Positions 25,531 to 38,835 are shown, counted from the stretch's first letter. The stretch: 64,000 nt of DNA from Portunus trituberculatus (GCF_017591435.1 NC_059283.1:2387685-2451684), one strand, 5' to 3'. Program-made: numbers and translations. Notes: a model not told the origin generated them from the sequence alone.

Positions 25531-25728
25531 CATTAGGTGACTTGAAAAACTGGCCTAGTAAGAACAATTCCTTTTAATGTATGAGAGAAAAAAAAATATG
25601 GATAGGAAACAAAGAATAATAGGAGGAAGGAAGAGGGATAGAGGAGGGAGAGAAGAGGGAAAAGAACAAGAAAATAAGAAAATAAAGGAAGCTGCAAGAA
25701 AAAATTAGGTCTAAACGTGGTAATTCCT

Positions 25729-25731
<3 letters not shown>

Positions 25732-25761
<30 letters not shown>
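25732..25761. repeat. (GA)n microsatellite
   Basis: Perfect GA array of about 30 bp. Confidence 0.95.
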
Positions 25762-25764
<3 letters not shown>

Positions 25765-25948
25765 GGAGGGCTAGTGAAGGGAGAGGAGAGGGATAATGGG
25801 GCGGGGAGGATCAGGAGCAGTGACTCAGCTTCTCGGCGGTAACGCAAGAAAGAAAAATTGATGTTAAAAGGAAAAGGTAAGAGTCGCCCTGGGTGATGTG
25901 CTAAGGGGTGGAGTGGGAGAATACGTGTTGGGTACGTTGAGAAAGCCT

Positions 25949-27980
<2,032 letters not shown>

Positions 27981-27984
27981 ATCT

Positions 27985-28015
<31 letters not shown>

Positions 28016-28035
28016 GGAGAGGGAGAGGGAGAGGG
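27985..28035. repeat. (GA)n with (GAGAGG)n tail
   Basis: GA array to about 28010, then four GAGAGG hexamers, which suggests hexamer growth from the GA edge. Confidence 0.93.
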
Positions 28036-28178
28036 TAACACCGACATGTGACACTGGGAACAAGGCAAAACCAAGACCATGACGGGAAAATAAAGGGATA
28101 AAAAAGTGAACACAAGACGAGACGCATTGCATGACGGGAAAGGATCAAGACAAATGACGATCTGGAAGCGTGGTGGGT

Positions 28179-28182
<4 letters not shown>

Positions 28183-28239
<57 letters not shown>
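28183..28239. repeat. (GA)n microsatellite
   Basis: Perfect GA array of about 57 bp. A (GAGAGT)n patch follows at 28375-28410. Confidence 0.96.
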
Positions 28240-28241
<2 letters not shown>

Positions 28242-28527
28242 ATCAAGAAACAATACATTCTTAAAACGAACGACAAGGGAAAGAAAACGGAGGAAAACAA
28301 ACTAGAAGCGAGAGGAAGGGGAAACCAAAATAAAGGGGAAAATCACGACAATAGCAAACACGAGGAGGAGGAGAGAGTGAGTGAGAGTGAGAGTGAGAGA
28401 GAGTGAGAGCGGCAGCGTGAAGGCATGTGGCGGGAGGATTGTGAGGGCTTAGGTCGCTGGCTATAAGCGCCGGAGACCCGATACCCGACTGAAGGCGCAG
28501 GCAAAACACGTTGTCTGGCCTGTTACA

Positions 28528-28530
<3 letters not shown>

Positions 28531-28568
<38 letters not shown>

Positions 28569-28591
28569 TTCTTGGTGCAGCTCACGTTCCT

Positions 28592-28650
<59 letters not shown>

Positions 28651-28728
28651 CCTACATGACATTTGGAACATTTAGCTAAGAAGCAAGGCGACATTTTCAT
28701 TTCATAAGATAATAACATGTCCAGGAGT

Positions 28729-28775
<47 letters not shown>
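28531..28775. repeat. (CT)n, (GA)n, (GA)n cluster
   Basis: CT at 28531-28565, GA at 28594-28647 and GA at 28731-28775. The first two form an inverted pair with a 28-bp spacer and could fold into a hairpin. Confidence 0.95.
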
Positions 28776-28780
<5 letters not shown>

Positions 28781-28875
28781 CAACGTGCACTCACATCTAC
28801 GACATTGAAACCCAAATATTAAGCCTCGTTCCGCAGTGAAATATTCGAGTCAGTGTCCTTCACCGCCTACAGCAG

Positions 28876-28948
28876 GAGAGTGGTGCGGAAGACTCAGACC
28901 GTCATTAGACAAGGCGCCGCTGTGCTGGTGATGCTGGTGGCGTGGGAG
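28876..28948 (+). CDS. candidate internal exon
   Basis: A 73-nt open segment lies between an acceptor-like CCTACAGCAG and a donor-like GAG/GTAACG. It reads RVVRKTQTVIRQGAAVLVML then VAWE, ending in phase 0. The hydrophobic end resembles a membrane segment, but no family is recognised. Confidence 0.15.
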
Positions 28949-29600
28949 GTAACGACTCTGTGACGTAATTGCTCAGACGGTGTTACAAGTGTTATTAAGC
29001 ATCGGTACAGGTGCGTTCAACAATACCTAATTACCTGCAGGATTTCCTAAGGTTACATGAATGTTTCTTTTAGTTTTTGGTTTTTTCTTTCTGTCTCTCA
29101 CTGTGCTACTGCCCGCTCTTCTCTCTTCAGACAGGTTTATGATTTAGTTTCCTCCTCCTCCACGTAAAATCACACATGTGGTATTCCTGGCTAGCGTGGA
29201 ATCATGACCCAATCGGATCAAAACACGGTAAAATACTTAAAAGCAGATTATGACTAAGATGCACCATTATACACTTTTCATCAGCGCACCGACCGACGCC
29301 CTGAACTCAAATACACAGGAATTCGCTTAGTAGCTTTGGTTGTATTTGGGTGTTGCATCGCCTTTGCTAATAGCGGTGTGTGCTGGTCAGCCGCCACCAA
29401 AGCTTAGCATCAAGAATGGAGATGAGTATGTGCCGAGTGAAATGTGATCGCGCACCCCACCATCACTTTGCCGGCTAGGCGGGGGCTCTCAGCACACTCA
29501 GCACACCAATACCTTGTCGCAGGGCTGAGTATATTTGCTAAACACACATTGCATCCGTCTTACACGCCCTCACGCGCCCACATTAGTAACCATAATCACC
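28949..29600. other. unique DNA, no gene seen
   Basis: Mixed composition without repetition. Confidence 0.55.
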
Positions 29601-29850
29601 CTCTAGAAGGAAGGATGCAGGAGGAAGGAAGGAGGGGAAGGAGGACGTAGAAGGACGAGAGAAGGGGCTGAAACCTGGAGGGAAAGAGGGAGGAAACTGG
29701 GTAAGGGAGAGGAGAAAGAGGGAGAAACTGAGGGAGGGAAGAACGGAGGGGTACGTGATGTGAAGAGGGAAACCGAGTGAGGGAAGGACGCATGGGTATG
29801 AGAGGAAACCTTGTGGGAAAGAGGGAGGAAACAGAGTGAGGGGAGGATAG
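29601..29850. repeat. degenerate purine minisatellite
   Basis: GAGGGAGGAAACTGGGTAAG-like words recur about every 25-45 bp (GAAACTGAGG, GAAACCGAGTGAGGG, GAAACAGAGTGAGGG). The minus-strand Pro/Ser/Leu frame across it is a by-product. Confidence 0.65.
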
Positions 29851-30147
29851 CGGGGTATGCAGTGCTAACTTTGCCCAGTGCAGGTAACTGGGTTTGTTTC
29901 CTGTGAAGTTCATGGCGACTGTTGGGAGTTTGCATCGTCGTTTTGTCTGATTCTCGACTACCGATACTGACGGCGAGGGGGAGGCAAGGCGGCGGCGGCG
30001 GCCACTCTCTCTCTCCCTCTCCTCAGGTATATGGCTTTTTGTATTTATCCGCACACATCTATTCAGACTCCCTCTCAGGTTTTGCAATCTTCCTCTATCT
30101 CCTCTTCCACCCACCCACCCACCTACTCGCCCAACCCCCCTCTCTTC

Positions 30148-30204
30148 TTCCTCCTCCTCCTCCTCCTCCTCCTCCTCCTCCTCCTCCTCCTCCTCCTCCT
30201 CCTC
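30148..30204. repeat. (TCC)n repeat
   Basis: Perfect TCC array of about 57 bp. Confidence 0.97.
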
Positions 30205-30289
30205 TCCCTGTGCCATCTTAAGGGAAGACACGTTCCGTAACAGAACATTGACTCTGAAACTCATCCAATTACCAAGTATTAAAACCATC

Positions 30290-30510
30290 CCCTCTCAGCT
30301 CCCTCCCTTCCCTCCCTTCCCTCCTCCCCCTTCCACCTTTCCCTCAGTCTCGTACTCGCTCTTTCTCTCCCTCTCTCCCCGTTCCTTCCTCCGCTTCACC
30401 CTAATTTTTCTCACTCAGGTCATCCTTCTTATACCTTCCTTCCTTCACTCTCCCTGTCTTTCTCTCTTCTTCGTCCCTCCGTCTCTCCGTCTTTCCCTTC
30501 CCTCTTCACC
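30290..30510. other. pyrimidine-rich low-complexity DNA
   Basis: CCCTTCCCTCC and TCTCTCC words; no gene supported. Confidence 0.7.
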
Positions 30511-30972
30511 AAGGCGGTCCAGCAACGATACAATTACAATGCAAATCTCACTAGCCGGGCATCTTCTTTACCCAGTCCTAGTCGGGCAATATTTCATTCA
30601 ATATCAGGCTATTCAGAAAACCAATTCTATTTGACAAAGTCTGCCGTCGTAATCTGAGATAGAGCCAATTTCAAATTCAATGTTTCGCAATAAAGGAGGA
30701 GGTATCTGATTGCTCCCAAGACTTCCTTCTTACCGCCCCTACGAGACCTGTACTCAAGGGCTAATTCGCCTCGGTCCGGCTGGCGGCGGCTTGCACCTCT
30801 GTGTACTTTAATGGAAGAATTAATGAAATTTCGAGTCACATTTACTTAACAAAAAGGATAGGAAAAGCAAGCGCAATAGAGGCACCGTTTGAAAGCTGCT
30901 GCCCGGGATTGGGACTAACGCGTGACACTTTACAAATAACACTAACACGCCGAAGGAATGGTTAACCTGCAG
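30511..30972. other. unique DNA, no gene seen
   Basis: Mixed-composition sequence leading into the exon-like block at 30973-31128. Confidence 0.55.
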
Positions 30973-31105
30973 GAGGCGACGACGACGACAACGGCGGCGC
31001 CACGCTATTGCTTCCCCACGGCTTCCTGCTGGGCGAAGAGGGCGGTAATCTCCATCGGATCAAGTACGTCTGTGGCCTTTACGGACGTGGCGGGGAGATT
31101 GGGAC
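30973..31105 (+). CDS. candidate exon, plus-strand reading
   Basis: A 133-nt open segment lies between an acceptor AACCTGCAG and a donor GAC/GTGAGA. It begins GDDDDNGGATLLLPHGFLL and continues GEEGGNLHRIKYVCGLYGRG. A competing minus-strand reading of the same DNA also looks coding, so at most one is real. No domain is recognised. Confidence 0.22.
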
Positions 31106-31128
31106 GTGAGAGGGGGATGGGAGAAGGC
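31005..31128 (-). CDS. candidate terminal exon, minus-strand reading
   Basis: A textbook acceptor (TATCCTCCCCCCCAG) precedes 40 open codons and a TAG. The segment begins PSPIPLSRPNLPATSVKATD and ends EITALFAQQEAVGKQ. It overlaps the plus-strand candidate at 30973-31105 and excludes it. No domain is recognised. Confidence 0.22.
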
Positions 31129-31510
31129 CTGGGGGGGAGGATATCACCGGCCATAAAGAGTTACAGCCCCGCAATCCTCCATTATATTAAAGTTAAGGAA
31201 ATCGATCTGTTTCCAAAGCAAGACTGAGGAGGCTTTGTTTCCCTCCCTGCTGTATATGGGGTGACCCGCACGTGACCTAATTAATGGTGCCTTTGTCGTG
31301 AGCGTGGCGGCGCGGAGGGTAGCAGGGAGAGGAGCCTTATGGGGAGAAAAGAGGGAGGGAGCGAGGGTGAGAGAGAAAGGGAGAGGGAGGTGGTGAGGTT
31401 GTTCATGTTACGCAGTCAAAGTTATTCATCTCATTTTCTTTATAACTCGCTAGTGAAGAAAAAAAATAACATTCATTGAAATGTAACACGTGATGGGAGA
31501 GGCGGTGTGT

Positions 31511-31512
<2 letters not shown>

Positions 31513-31578
<66 letters not shown>
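31513..31578. repeat. (GT)n microsatellite
   Basis: Perfect GT array of about 66 bp. Confidence 0.97.
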
Positions 31579-31579
<1 letters not shown>

Positions 31580-31654
31580 AGTTTGTGTTTAAAAACGCCG
31601 CCATATTGGTTGCTTCATTGTTTTTAGACCAGGGTAGGAAGACTTTGGCGCCAC

Positions 31655-31720
31655 GAGGAGGAGATGGAGGAGGAGGAGGAGGAGGAGGAGGAGGAGGAGG
31701 AGGAGGAGGAGGAGGAGGAG
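31655..31720. repeat. (GGA)n repeat
   Basis: Near-perfect GGA array of about 66 bp with one ATGGA interruption. Confidence 0.97.
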
Positions 31721-31923
31721 AGAGGGTAAGAGGAGGAGCTGGTGGTGCCTCGTATCAGTGTGGTGTCGGTGTCAGTGTCAGAAGGGAGAGAGGGGAGGGA
31801 GAGGCAAGGATGAGGGGAGGGGAGGGAGAGGTAAGGAAGCGACACCCAGACTCACCACGTGGGCCATCAGTTCTCTCCCTTCTCTCCCCATTCTCTCTCC
31901 CTTTCATCCCTTACCTTGCTTCA

Positions 31924-31925
<2 letters not shown>

Positions 31926-31981
<56 letters not shown>
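31926..31981. repeat. (CA)n microsatellite
   Basis: Perfect CA array of 56 bp. Confidence 0.97.
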
Positions 31982-31986
<5 letters not shown>

Positions 31987-32181
31987 CAGCCGCCATTATG
32001 GAAGACAATCCCATTATCCTCGCTAGCATTAATGGTTTTCACATTACTGGCCAAAGAAGAAACTCCCTCGGCCGCTTTTTTTCCCTTTCTGTTGTATCAT
32101 GTAAGAATTATACGCACGAATGACGCACTGGCACACACGACGCACGCATTTCCGACACGACACACACACGAACTGCCTGCT

Positions 32182-32183
<2 letters not shown>

Positions 32184-32226
<43 letters not shown>

Positions 32227-32280
32227 GAATGAGGGGTTTTTTTTAAGATTGATGATACAAAAACAGATCCTTTGAACTTC

Positions 32281-32368
<88 letters not shown>

Positions 32369-32437
32369 TAATGGGATTTTTTAAGGTGCATCATGAACAA
32401 AAAACATATCCTTTTAACTTGGAAATTGTGTACATCT

Positions 32438-32468
<31 letters not shown>
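32184..32468. repeat. (GT)n plus 60-bp spacer, duplicated unit
   Basis: GT arrays at 32184-32224, 32283-32366 and 32442-32468 are separated by two related spacers (32225-32282 and 32367-32425). Both spacers run AATG, a G-run, a T-run, AAG, then ATCCTTTGAACTT or ATCCTTTTAACTT. The array-plus-spacer unit was duplicated. Confidence 0.9.
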
Positions 32469-32476
32469 GCAGCGAC

Positions 32477-32530
32477 CATGACCACCACCACCACTACTAC
32501 CACCATCATCACCATCACCACCACCAGCGC
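32477..32530. repeat. (ACC/ATC)n trinucleotide repeat
   Basis: CCACCACCACTACTACC and CATCATCACC words. Confidence 0.85.
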
Positions 32531-33815
32531 CACCTTGGAGGGTAACCCGGTGACTTTGCATATAACTCGACCAGTAATTATAAGATGCTAATGCCTTGCT
32601 AATAATGCTCAGATAACCACTCGCCCTAACTGCCGCCCAGCGATCTGATTATCCTAATGACCATCACACTCTCTCGACCACTTCGGGACCCGCCGTTCGA
32701 GCCCCGGTAATTACAACACCGCTGCCAATTAGCCTCATGTTTACAATATTAAGCACGAATATTATAATCTTAGGACCTGTATGTGTATGAATATTTAATG
32801 GACCCCTTCGTATACATAGGAAATAGCGGGAAAGTAAAAGGTTGCGCTATTCATGAATCTGTTTCTCTGCGCGTCTTCGCTAGGTAAAGGTGAACGCTCT
32901 TGAAAATAAAGGTTTAAAAGGGGGAACGCATGTAAAAATAATAATATAATACCACTAGTAGGAGTCGCAAATAAGGTGGACAGGAACGCTTAGTAATATT
33001 TTGCAAGGGCTAAGAGGGAAAAATATATATTAAGAAAGCGTTTCCACCTCGAAATACGGCGGACAAAGATGGTAAGTTTATGAAATAATTGGCTGCTCTC
33101 TATCAGTGGTGGAGGAGGGGTCACTTGAGGAGCTTAATAAGGCAGGGGAGGTCGTGCCCCGCTCACCCACAACCAACAAGTGAAAGGCGACGCACCTCCA
33201 CCAGCGCCACCTTCAGGAAAATAACAAACTGAAAATAAGCAGGAGTGAAAAAAAGGTGGATTATAAAGCAACAAAGAGGAAGGTTGTTTAAGAAGGAATA
33301 TTTAAAGAAAGCTGAAGGGGAAATGAAAATAAGAGAATAAATGTAGGAATAAATGGTGAGTGAAATGTAAAATGAAAACCAGAAGAATAGAAATAGAAAA
33401 AAAGTTATGATTAAGATAGAGAAACTGAACGCAACCAAAATAAAATAAACAAAATTGCAAGAGAAATTTGAAATGAATCTGAAGTGCGCTGAAAATAAAA
33501 CAAAAAACTGAAAAATGTTAAAGGAATAAGATGAAGGAAATGACGAATCTCGCCACATAATGAGACGTGTTGTGTTCAAGTATCATATTTCCTACGATTT
33601 GCATCAGCTCATGTTCTCGTAAACACTGAAAGCTTATTAAGGAGGTTTCGAAACGTTCTATGCATTGTTTCGTAGCTTCAAACGCCATATTTTGTGGTAT
33701 CTGTCGTTAAGCTCATCAGGTTTCGTGACGTACTGAGGTGCTTCGATCCAAAGGTGTGTCTCTAACGGCGGGGATCCTTGGATATTATTGCTCGAGATTA
33801 GATGCGTTTTTGTTT

Positions 33816-33816
<1 letters not shown>
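32531..33816. other. unique DNA, A-rich after 33200
   Basis: No repeat unit or convincing exon. The minus-strand Phe/Ser-rich frame at 33163-33579 reflects A-richness. Confidence 0.55.

Positions 33817-33868
<52 letters not shown>
33817..33868. repeat. (GT)n microsatellite
   Basis: Perfect GT array of 52 bp. An A-run of about 18 lies at 33937-33954. Confidence 0.97.
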
Positions 33869-33870
<2 letters not shown>

Positions 33871-34166
33871 GCTGCAACACGCAAACATGACTAAGAACGA
33901 TACAATTTCTCGGCGTCTCACTCTCACGCCATAAAGGAAAAAAAAAAAAAAAAACGAAAAACACAGATAAGAAGAAAAAAACACAGGCAGAGATAAAAAT
34001 GTAAATATCACATTTATATGTTCACGCAAAATTGGTGTTTGGAACCGGAAATCAAACGGATCATGAGCGATGTTTTATATACAACTAAAATCACCCGAAC
34101 CGTGACTGTCTGTAAGGATGAGATTTCTTCGCGGCCTTCATCTGGGAGTCGCCCTAATGGCCTCCC

Positions 34167-34200
34167 CGTACGGTGATGGGAGGCTAGCATTCACCGTACG
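34167..34200. repeat. perfect 10-bp inverted repeat (hairpin)
   Basis: CGTACGGTGA at 34167-34176 pairs exactly with TCACCGTACG at 34191-34200 across a 14-nt loop. It lies in unique DNA, just right of a short ATG frame (34119-34206, 29 codons) that has no other support. Confidence 0.6.
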
Positions 34201-34642
34201 AAATTAATAATATCACAATATTATTCCTTGGGCAACACGCCAGTCGCCGTAAATCCGATTTAACAATGGCCGAGACACATCGCCTTTCAGCTTAGATTTA
34301 ATTTCCGAATCGCACCAGTTTCGCTGTGATTCTGCAAGGGATCGTTGTATTTCTTTCCTTCTCCTTCCTTCCTTCTTTCGTTCTCTCTCATAAAATCTTT
34401 TCCTAATCATCTAGTTCCTCCATCATTTTCTTCCAATATAGCCACATGTACGTGCTTGGATGTTTGCTTGGTAATTTCTGTCTTCCTCTGCACTTAGCAT
34501 CATCAGACAGGTAATCACGGAAATGTAATCAGTAGTAATTGCCAGCCGAAGCCAGGTAAAGATTGCCACTTTCCCCCTCACCTGGCGATGAACAGCTACC
34601 AACACTATGCACCTTCACTACACCGTCTCATTTCCACTGCCT

Positions 34643-34705
34643 GGATTGAGTACTTGCTTCGTGGGATTAAGTTCTTTCTTCTTAGGATTCAGTGCTTTGT
34701 TCTGT
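34643..34705. repeat. three 21-bp tandem units
   Basis: GGATTGAGTACTTGCTTCGT, GGATTAAGTTCTTTCTTCTTA and GGATTCAGTGCTTTGTTCTG follow one another at a fixed 21-bp spacing. Confidence 0.7.
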
Positions 34706-35863
34706 GTTTCCTATTCGTGCATGCCATGGAGAAAACACCTGGCGAATTTGTCTGTTGGTTATATTTCATCTTTCTCGTTTTTATATGACTTTAACTTCAA
34801 AACTACTATTACCAGATCTAAGGTTTTCATTTATTTTTCACACGAGTGCTAATGGACTGACTATCAAGCTCTGTTTCATCTTTACCTTTGCTATTACTTC
34901 CATGCCTTGTTCTCGTATTTCAGTGTCAGGGGGAGCGTTGGGGGGCGATACAACCGTGTCTTCAACGCAACGCTGCTATCAAGATTGATTTTTTTCTATA
35001 TCAACCATTTCGCCCTTTATTGCTGTGTGGCGGGGCGCTCTCTTCATTGTTCTTCGGGCGTTCACTTGATTGCATGGAAGGTTTTATGGCGTTCACTGAT
35101 TGCATAGGTTTGGACAGGTTCCCTAAATCACTGCTCAAACACCAAGATCTTTCCACTCTGTTTGAAAGGCTGCCAGGGGGATGTTTTACTCTTTTACAAC
35201 CTTTTACATCTTTTGTCTTTTACTTCCGACGTATTGCGGAGTTTCCTTTTAATTTGCTGTCTATTAGGAGGTCAAGGCTTTTACGTATCTAGCTTTTACT
35301 TCACTTTTACCACACTACTCATCGCCGCTGTATATTTCCTGCTTAAGGAATAGCGTGTGACTGAGTGCATGAATTCGCTGTTTAGGCTGTGTTCGTAAAA
35401 TTCTCTTCTCTGCAAATAGACGTTTTGACGCTTCACAGTGGATGTTTGGATTATGCTGGGCAGGAAATTTGTAAGTGGGGGTCCGAGCGTTCACCTGATG
35501 CGGTAAACAGCTCGCCTCATCTTGCCGGCTCAGGTAACGGCACAACCACCACCACCACCATCACTACCATCACCACCACTCCGCCAGACGCCACGAAAAA
35601 CACTGAGAAGAACTGGCGACGCAACTCCAAGTCCGCCCCGGGAACCAGAGCATTAGAAGGTCGGTTCATTAAGTACGGTTCGCTCAAGCAACTCAACAGT
35701 TAAGTTCAGGAATGATAAGAAAAACGTATTCTTAAAAGCCACGGCCCCGGTCAGTCACCCCTGCAATTGTCACTTTAATAGCTCCTTACACGCTTCAAAG
35801 GCGCTCAATTATGCGTTATAAAAAGACTCGGCCATCATCACCATACTGGTCATCATCTGTGAG
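34706..35863. other. unique DNA, no gene supported
   Basis: Includes a Thr-rich triplet patch at 35543-35580. A frame ending at 35703 has a natural-looking tail after the Thr run, but neither a start nor splice context supports it. Confidence 0.5.
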
Positions 35864-35943
35864 ACGAGCGTTCCATCTACGGCACGTCAGCTTTCTCCCA
35901 CGAGGTCTCTGGCGGCAAGGTGTTCAAGGAGCGTGTGGAATGA
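35864..35943 (+). CDS. candidate terminal exon
   Basis: A GC3-rich open segment begins right after a weak acceptor, CATCTGTGAG, and ends with TGA. The core reads SIYGTSAFSHEVSGGKVFKE, then RVE and the stop. Third codon positions are mostly G or C, unlike the flanks. No start codon, partner exon or known domain is visible. Confidence 0.25.
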
Positions 35944-36989
35944 GAGGCAAAGACATCCCACTCTTGCCTCGCGGTGCTGTAATCTTAGTAGTTTACTCGT
36001 GTAATCCAATAGACGCTGCCTCATTCCCATTCCCAGTAAATTGAGTAAGTTGAATCAAGTCCTCGAAGATTCTTGAGATGAACATAATTATTCCTAATGC
36101 TTTGTTTCCTGTGATGGCAAAAATTAATCACTTGATTCATTCGCTCGTATCTCCTTCCTATTTTCTTCTTCCTCCTCTTCCTCTTCCTGTTCTACTTCAT
36201 TCCTCTTCCTTTTCCTGTTATCTGTACTCCGCTTTTCCTTCTCTGCTCCTCTTCTCCTTCTCCTCCTCCTTCTCCTCCTCCTCCTCCCGGTGCTTCAAAA
36301 GAATAATCACAAAGGTTCAGACTTGGCCTATAGAGAGCAAAGGTTCTGATTTCCTATTTGTGGGATCCAGTCTCGCGTGGCGCCTCTCGTCAAGGATCTT
36401 GTTCGTCACCTCCAGAACTATTTTGCCTTTCACATTTGTCGTCGAATTTGCGGCTGTACTAATTTATCAGGATTTACCACAGTAGCTTTCCGATCTACCT
36501 GTGTTTTGATAGAAAATAAGGGAGTATATTTGGAAACACTACTCCATAACTCTAATATATTTAAGGGGTATGAAGTTGCACGTTTTTTTCTTATATGTGT
36601 GTGTGATTTCATGGTTCCAGTGAGAGAGTAACACCATTTCTACTATACCAGCAAGAGAAGCACTATTGAGAACCAGACTAACAATCTCTGTGGCCTTTGC
36701 ATAACACTCTTGGTGAGAAAGCAAAGCGTTTCAGAATACTGGGCCAGGGTACAAGTTCTTTTATATTTCATCACCGCGAAAAGTGACTAACGGAGAACAC
36801 ATAGCGCTGATTGGAAGCACTCACGCCAATTTTCAGCGGGAAACGCGTCGTGGGGTGTGATTGGCCTGAGGCTCCGCTGGATTATCGATAAACACTGACA
36901 CAACACTTAGTGAAGCTACTGCCGCTCATTAAAGAGAAGAGAAAAAGCTTCGTCAGTTGCCAGGAGCGGGTTCAGTCATCAGCGATAAT

Positions 36990-36990
<1 letters not shown>
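35944..36990. other. unique DNA, no gene seen
   Basis: Pyrimidine-rich at 36150-36290. Two ATTGG motifs lie near 36811 and 36860. Nothing else stands out. Confidence 0.5.

Positions 36991-36992
<2 letters not shown>

Positions 36993-37057
<65 letters not shown>
36993..37057. repeat. (GA)n microsatellite
   Basis: Perfect GA array of 65 bp. Confidence 0.97.
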
Positions 37058-37060
<3 letters not shown>

Positions 37061-37156
37061 TTGAAATAGCTACAGAGAGAGAAGTGAAAGAAAGAGGAAG
37101 TTTGAAGAATTGAGGGAGAGAAGGAAGTGGAAGAAGAGAGATTGTGGGGAGGAAAT

Positions 37157-37160
<4 letters not shown>

Positions 37161-37211
<51 letters not shown>
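37161..37211. repeat. (GA)n microsatellite
   Basis: Perfect GA array followed by a short GAT run (37215-37231). Confidence 0.96.
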
Positions 37212-37214
<3 letters not shown>

Positions 37215-37286
37215 TGATGATGATGATGATGAACACCACCCATTATTCTGGTCTGGACGCTAATATGAGAACGCTTTTTATTCTTG

Positions 37287-37289
<3 letters not shown>

Positions 37290-37354
<65 letters not shown>
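37290..37354. repeat. (CT)n microsatellite
   Basis: Perfect CT array. With the GA array at 37161-37211 it makes an inverted pair 78 bp apart. Confidence 0.97.
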
Positions 37355-37357
<3 letters not shown>

Positions 37358-37611
37358 TTTTTCCGTACAGTAAGATCGCAAATGACATAGTAAATTGCAT
37401 TTCTTAAATTCCTCATAATGATAATTACTTTAATAAGAGGAGGAGGGATTAATGCGGCGCCATAATCGTCCGTTGTAATATGTGACCCATCCATGATTTC
37501 AGTGGCATGCCTTTGAGGTCTTTATTTTTACTTTTTTTTTACGAGTTTTTACGTATTTTTATGCCAAGACCCAAGAGGAGGCGTGGCGGGGAAGTGATGA
37601 TGTTTGTGTCT

Positions 37612-37700
37612 GTGGTGGTGGTGGTGGTGGTGGTTTGGGTGGCGCAGTACAAGGGTGAAGGATCTGCGGTGGTGTGGTGGTGTGGTGGTGTGGGGATAAG
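37612..37700. repeat. (GGT)n interrupted repeat
   Basis: GGT runs at 37612-37634 and 37667-37695 with GTGTGG variants. Confidence 0.85.
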
Positions 37701-37734
37701 GGTGTGGTTTAGGTTCGGTTTCCGTAAATGTACC

Positions 37735-37736
<2 letters not shown>

Positions 37737-37799
<63 letters not shown>
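37737..37799. repeat. (CA)n microsatellite
   Basis: Perfect CA array of 63 bp. Confidence 0.97.
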
Positions 37800-37800
<1 letters not shown>

Positions 37801-37849
37801 GGAACGAAGGAGATATGGAAAATACAAGACTATAAGGACGAGACAAAGT

Positions 37850-37852
<3 letters not shown>

Positions 37853-37926
<74 letters not shown>
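37853..37926. repeat. (GA)n microsatellite
   Basis: Perfect GA array of 74 bp. Confidence 0.97.
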
Positions 37927-37929
<3 letters not shown>

Positions 37930-38010
37930 AATAGACAAATAATTACAAACATCATTATCACAACTGCTGCCAACAACAACTAAAGTGGTAAGAAAGAGAG
38001 GCAATGGTAG

Positions 38011-38048
38011 GAGGAGGAGGAGGAGGAGGAGGAGGAGGAAGAGGAGGA
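38011..38048. repeat. (GGA)n repeat
   Basis: GGA array with a GAAGAGGAGG tail. Confidence 0.93.
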
Positions 38049-38167
38049 AAAAAGGTGAGGTAATCCGGCCAATATTACCTCCAGTCACAGAAATAATTTA
38101 ACTCCTATCACCCACCACTCCCTGTCGCATGGTACTCCTGGGGCTTGATATTTATTTGTTGTTTGTA

Positions 38168-38222
38168 TCCTCCTCCTCCTCCTCCTCCTCCTCCTCCTCC
38201 TCCTCCTCTTCCTCTTCCTCCT
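38168..38222. repeat. (TCC)n repeat
   Basis: TCC array ending in TTCCTCTTCC. Confidence 0.95.
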
Positions 38223-38319
38223 CAACACGTCCAGCTCCCCTCTCCTCCCTCCTCCTAACAGTTCTTCCTCTTGTCCTGCTGTTTCTCTCTGTCCTCTCTT
38301 TTCCTCCACCTCCTACATC

Positions 38320-38354
38320 TCCTCCTCCTCCTCCTCCTCCTCCTCCTCCTCCTC
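38320..38354. repeat. (TCC)n repeat
   Basis: Perfect TCC array. With the GGA array at 38011 the region holds inverted trinucleotide arrays. Confidence 0.95.
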
Positions 38355-38834
38355 TCCCTTTTTGTAGATATTGTTTTACAAACTTCTTCCTATAGCCAGC
38401 CACAGAGGAGATGAAAAATATCCCCACTCTCTCGGCTCGCAAACCTCACCTCTCAGACACCCACTCCCAAGGGCCAATATTCCTCGGGGCTGAGTTTCAT
38501 TTGGTCCGTTCGTGTCTCATCCCCGCGATATTAGAAAAGGAAAATGGAAAAACTAATTTCGCTTCCACGGAAATTTATATGTTTAGGTTACCCCTTGTAT
38601 GAGTTTTTGTGGGAAGCATTGCCTAGGAGAACAGATTGCCGTTGGTGCAGGTGGTGAGAGCGAGTGGGAGAGGGAGGGAGGGTGTGGGAGAGTGGGTGGA
38701 GAGGCGTGAGAGTGAGAGAGTGGGGGAGGAGAAAGGAAAGTTGGGTTGAGATGAAAACTAAAGGAAGGAAAAAAAAAAAATTGAAAAATTGAGAGGAAGG
38801 AATTTGATAGGATAGTCTGGCGTCCTATCATCAG

Positions 38835-38835
<1 letters not shown>

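Noticed and set aside
30005..30080. Strong CTCTCCTCAG acceptor followed by an open segment
   Set aside because: The pyrimidine tract is part of a low-complexity CT-rich region, so the site is expected without a gene.
32685..32715. GTTCGAGCCCC, resembling a tRNA B box
   Set aside because: The bases before it cannot form the T-arm stem with the bases after it, and no acceptor or D-arm is placed correctly upstream.
34888..35292. 134-codon plus-strand frame
   Set aside because: Phe/Leu-rich translation of T-rich DNA with several overlapping alternative frames; no family features.
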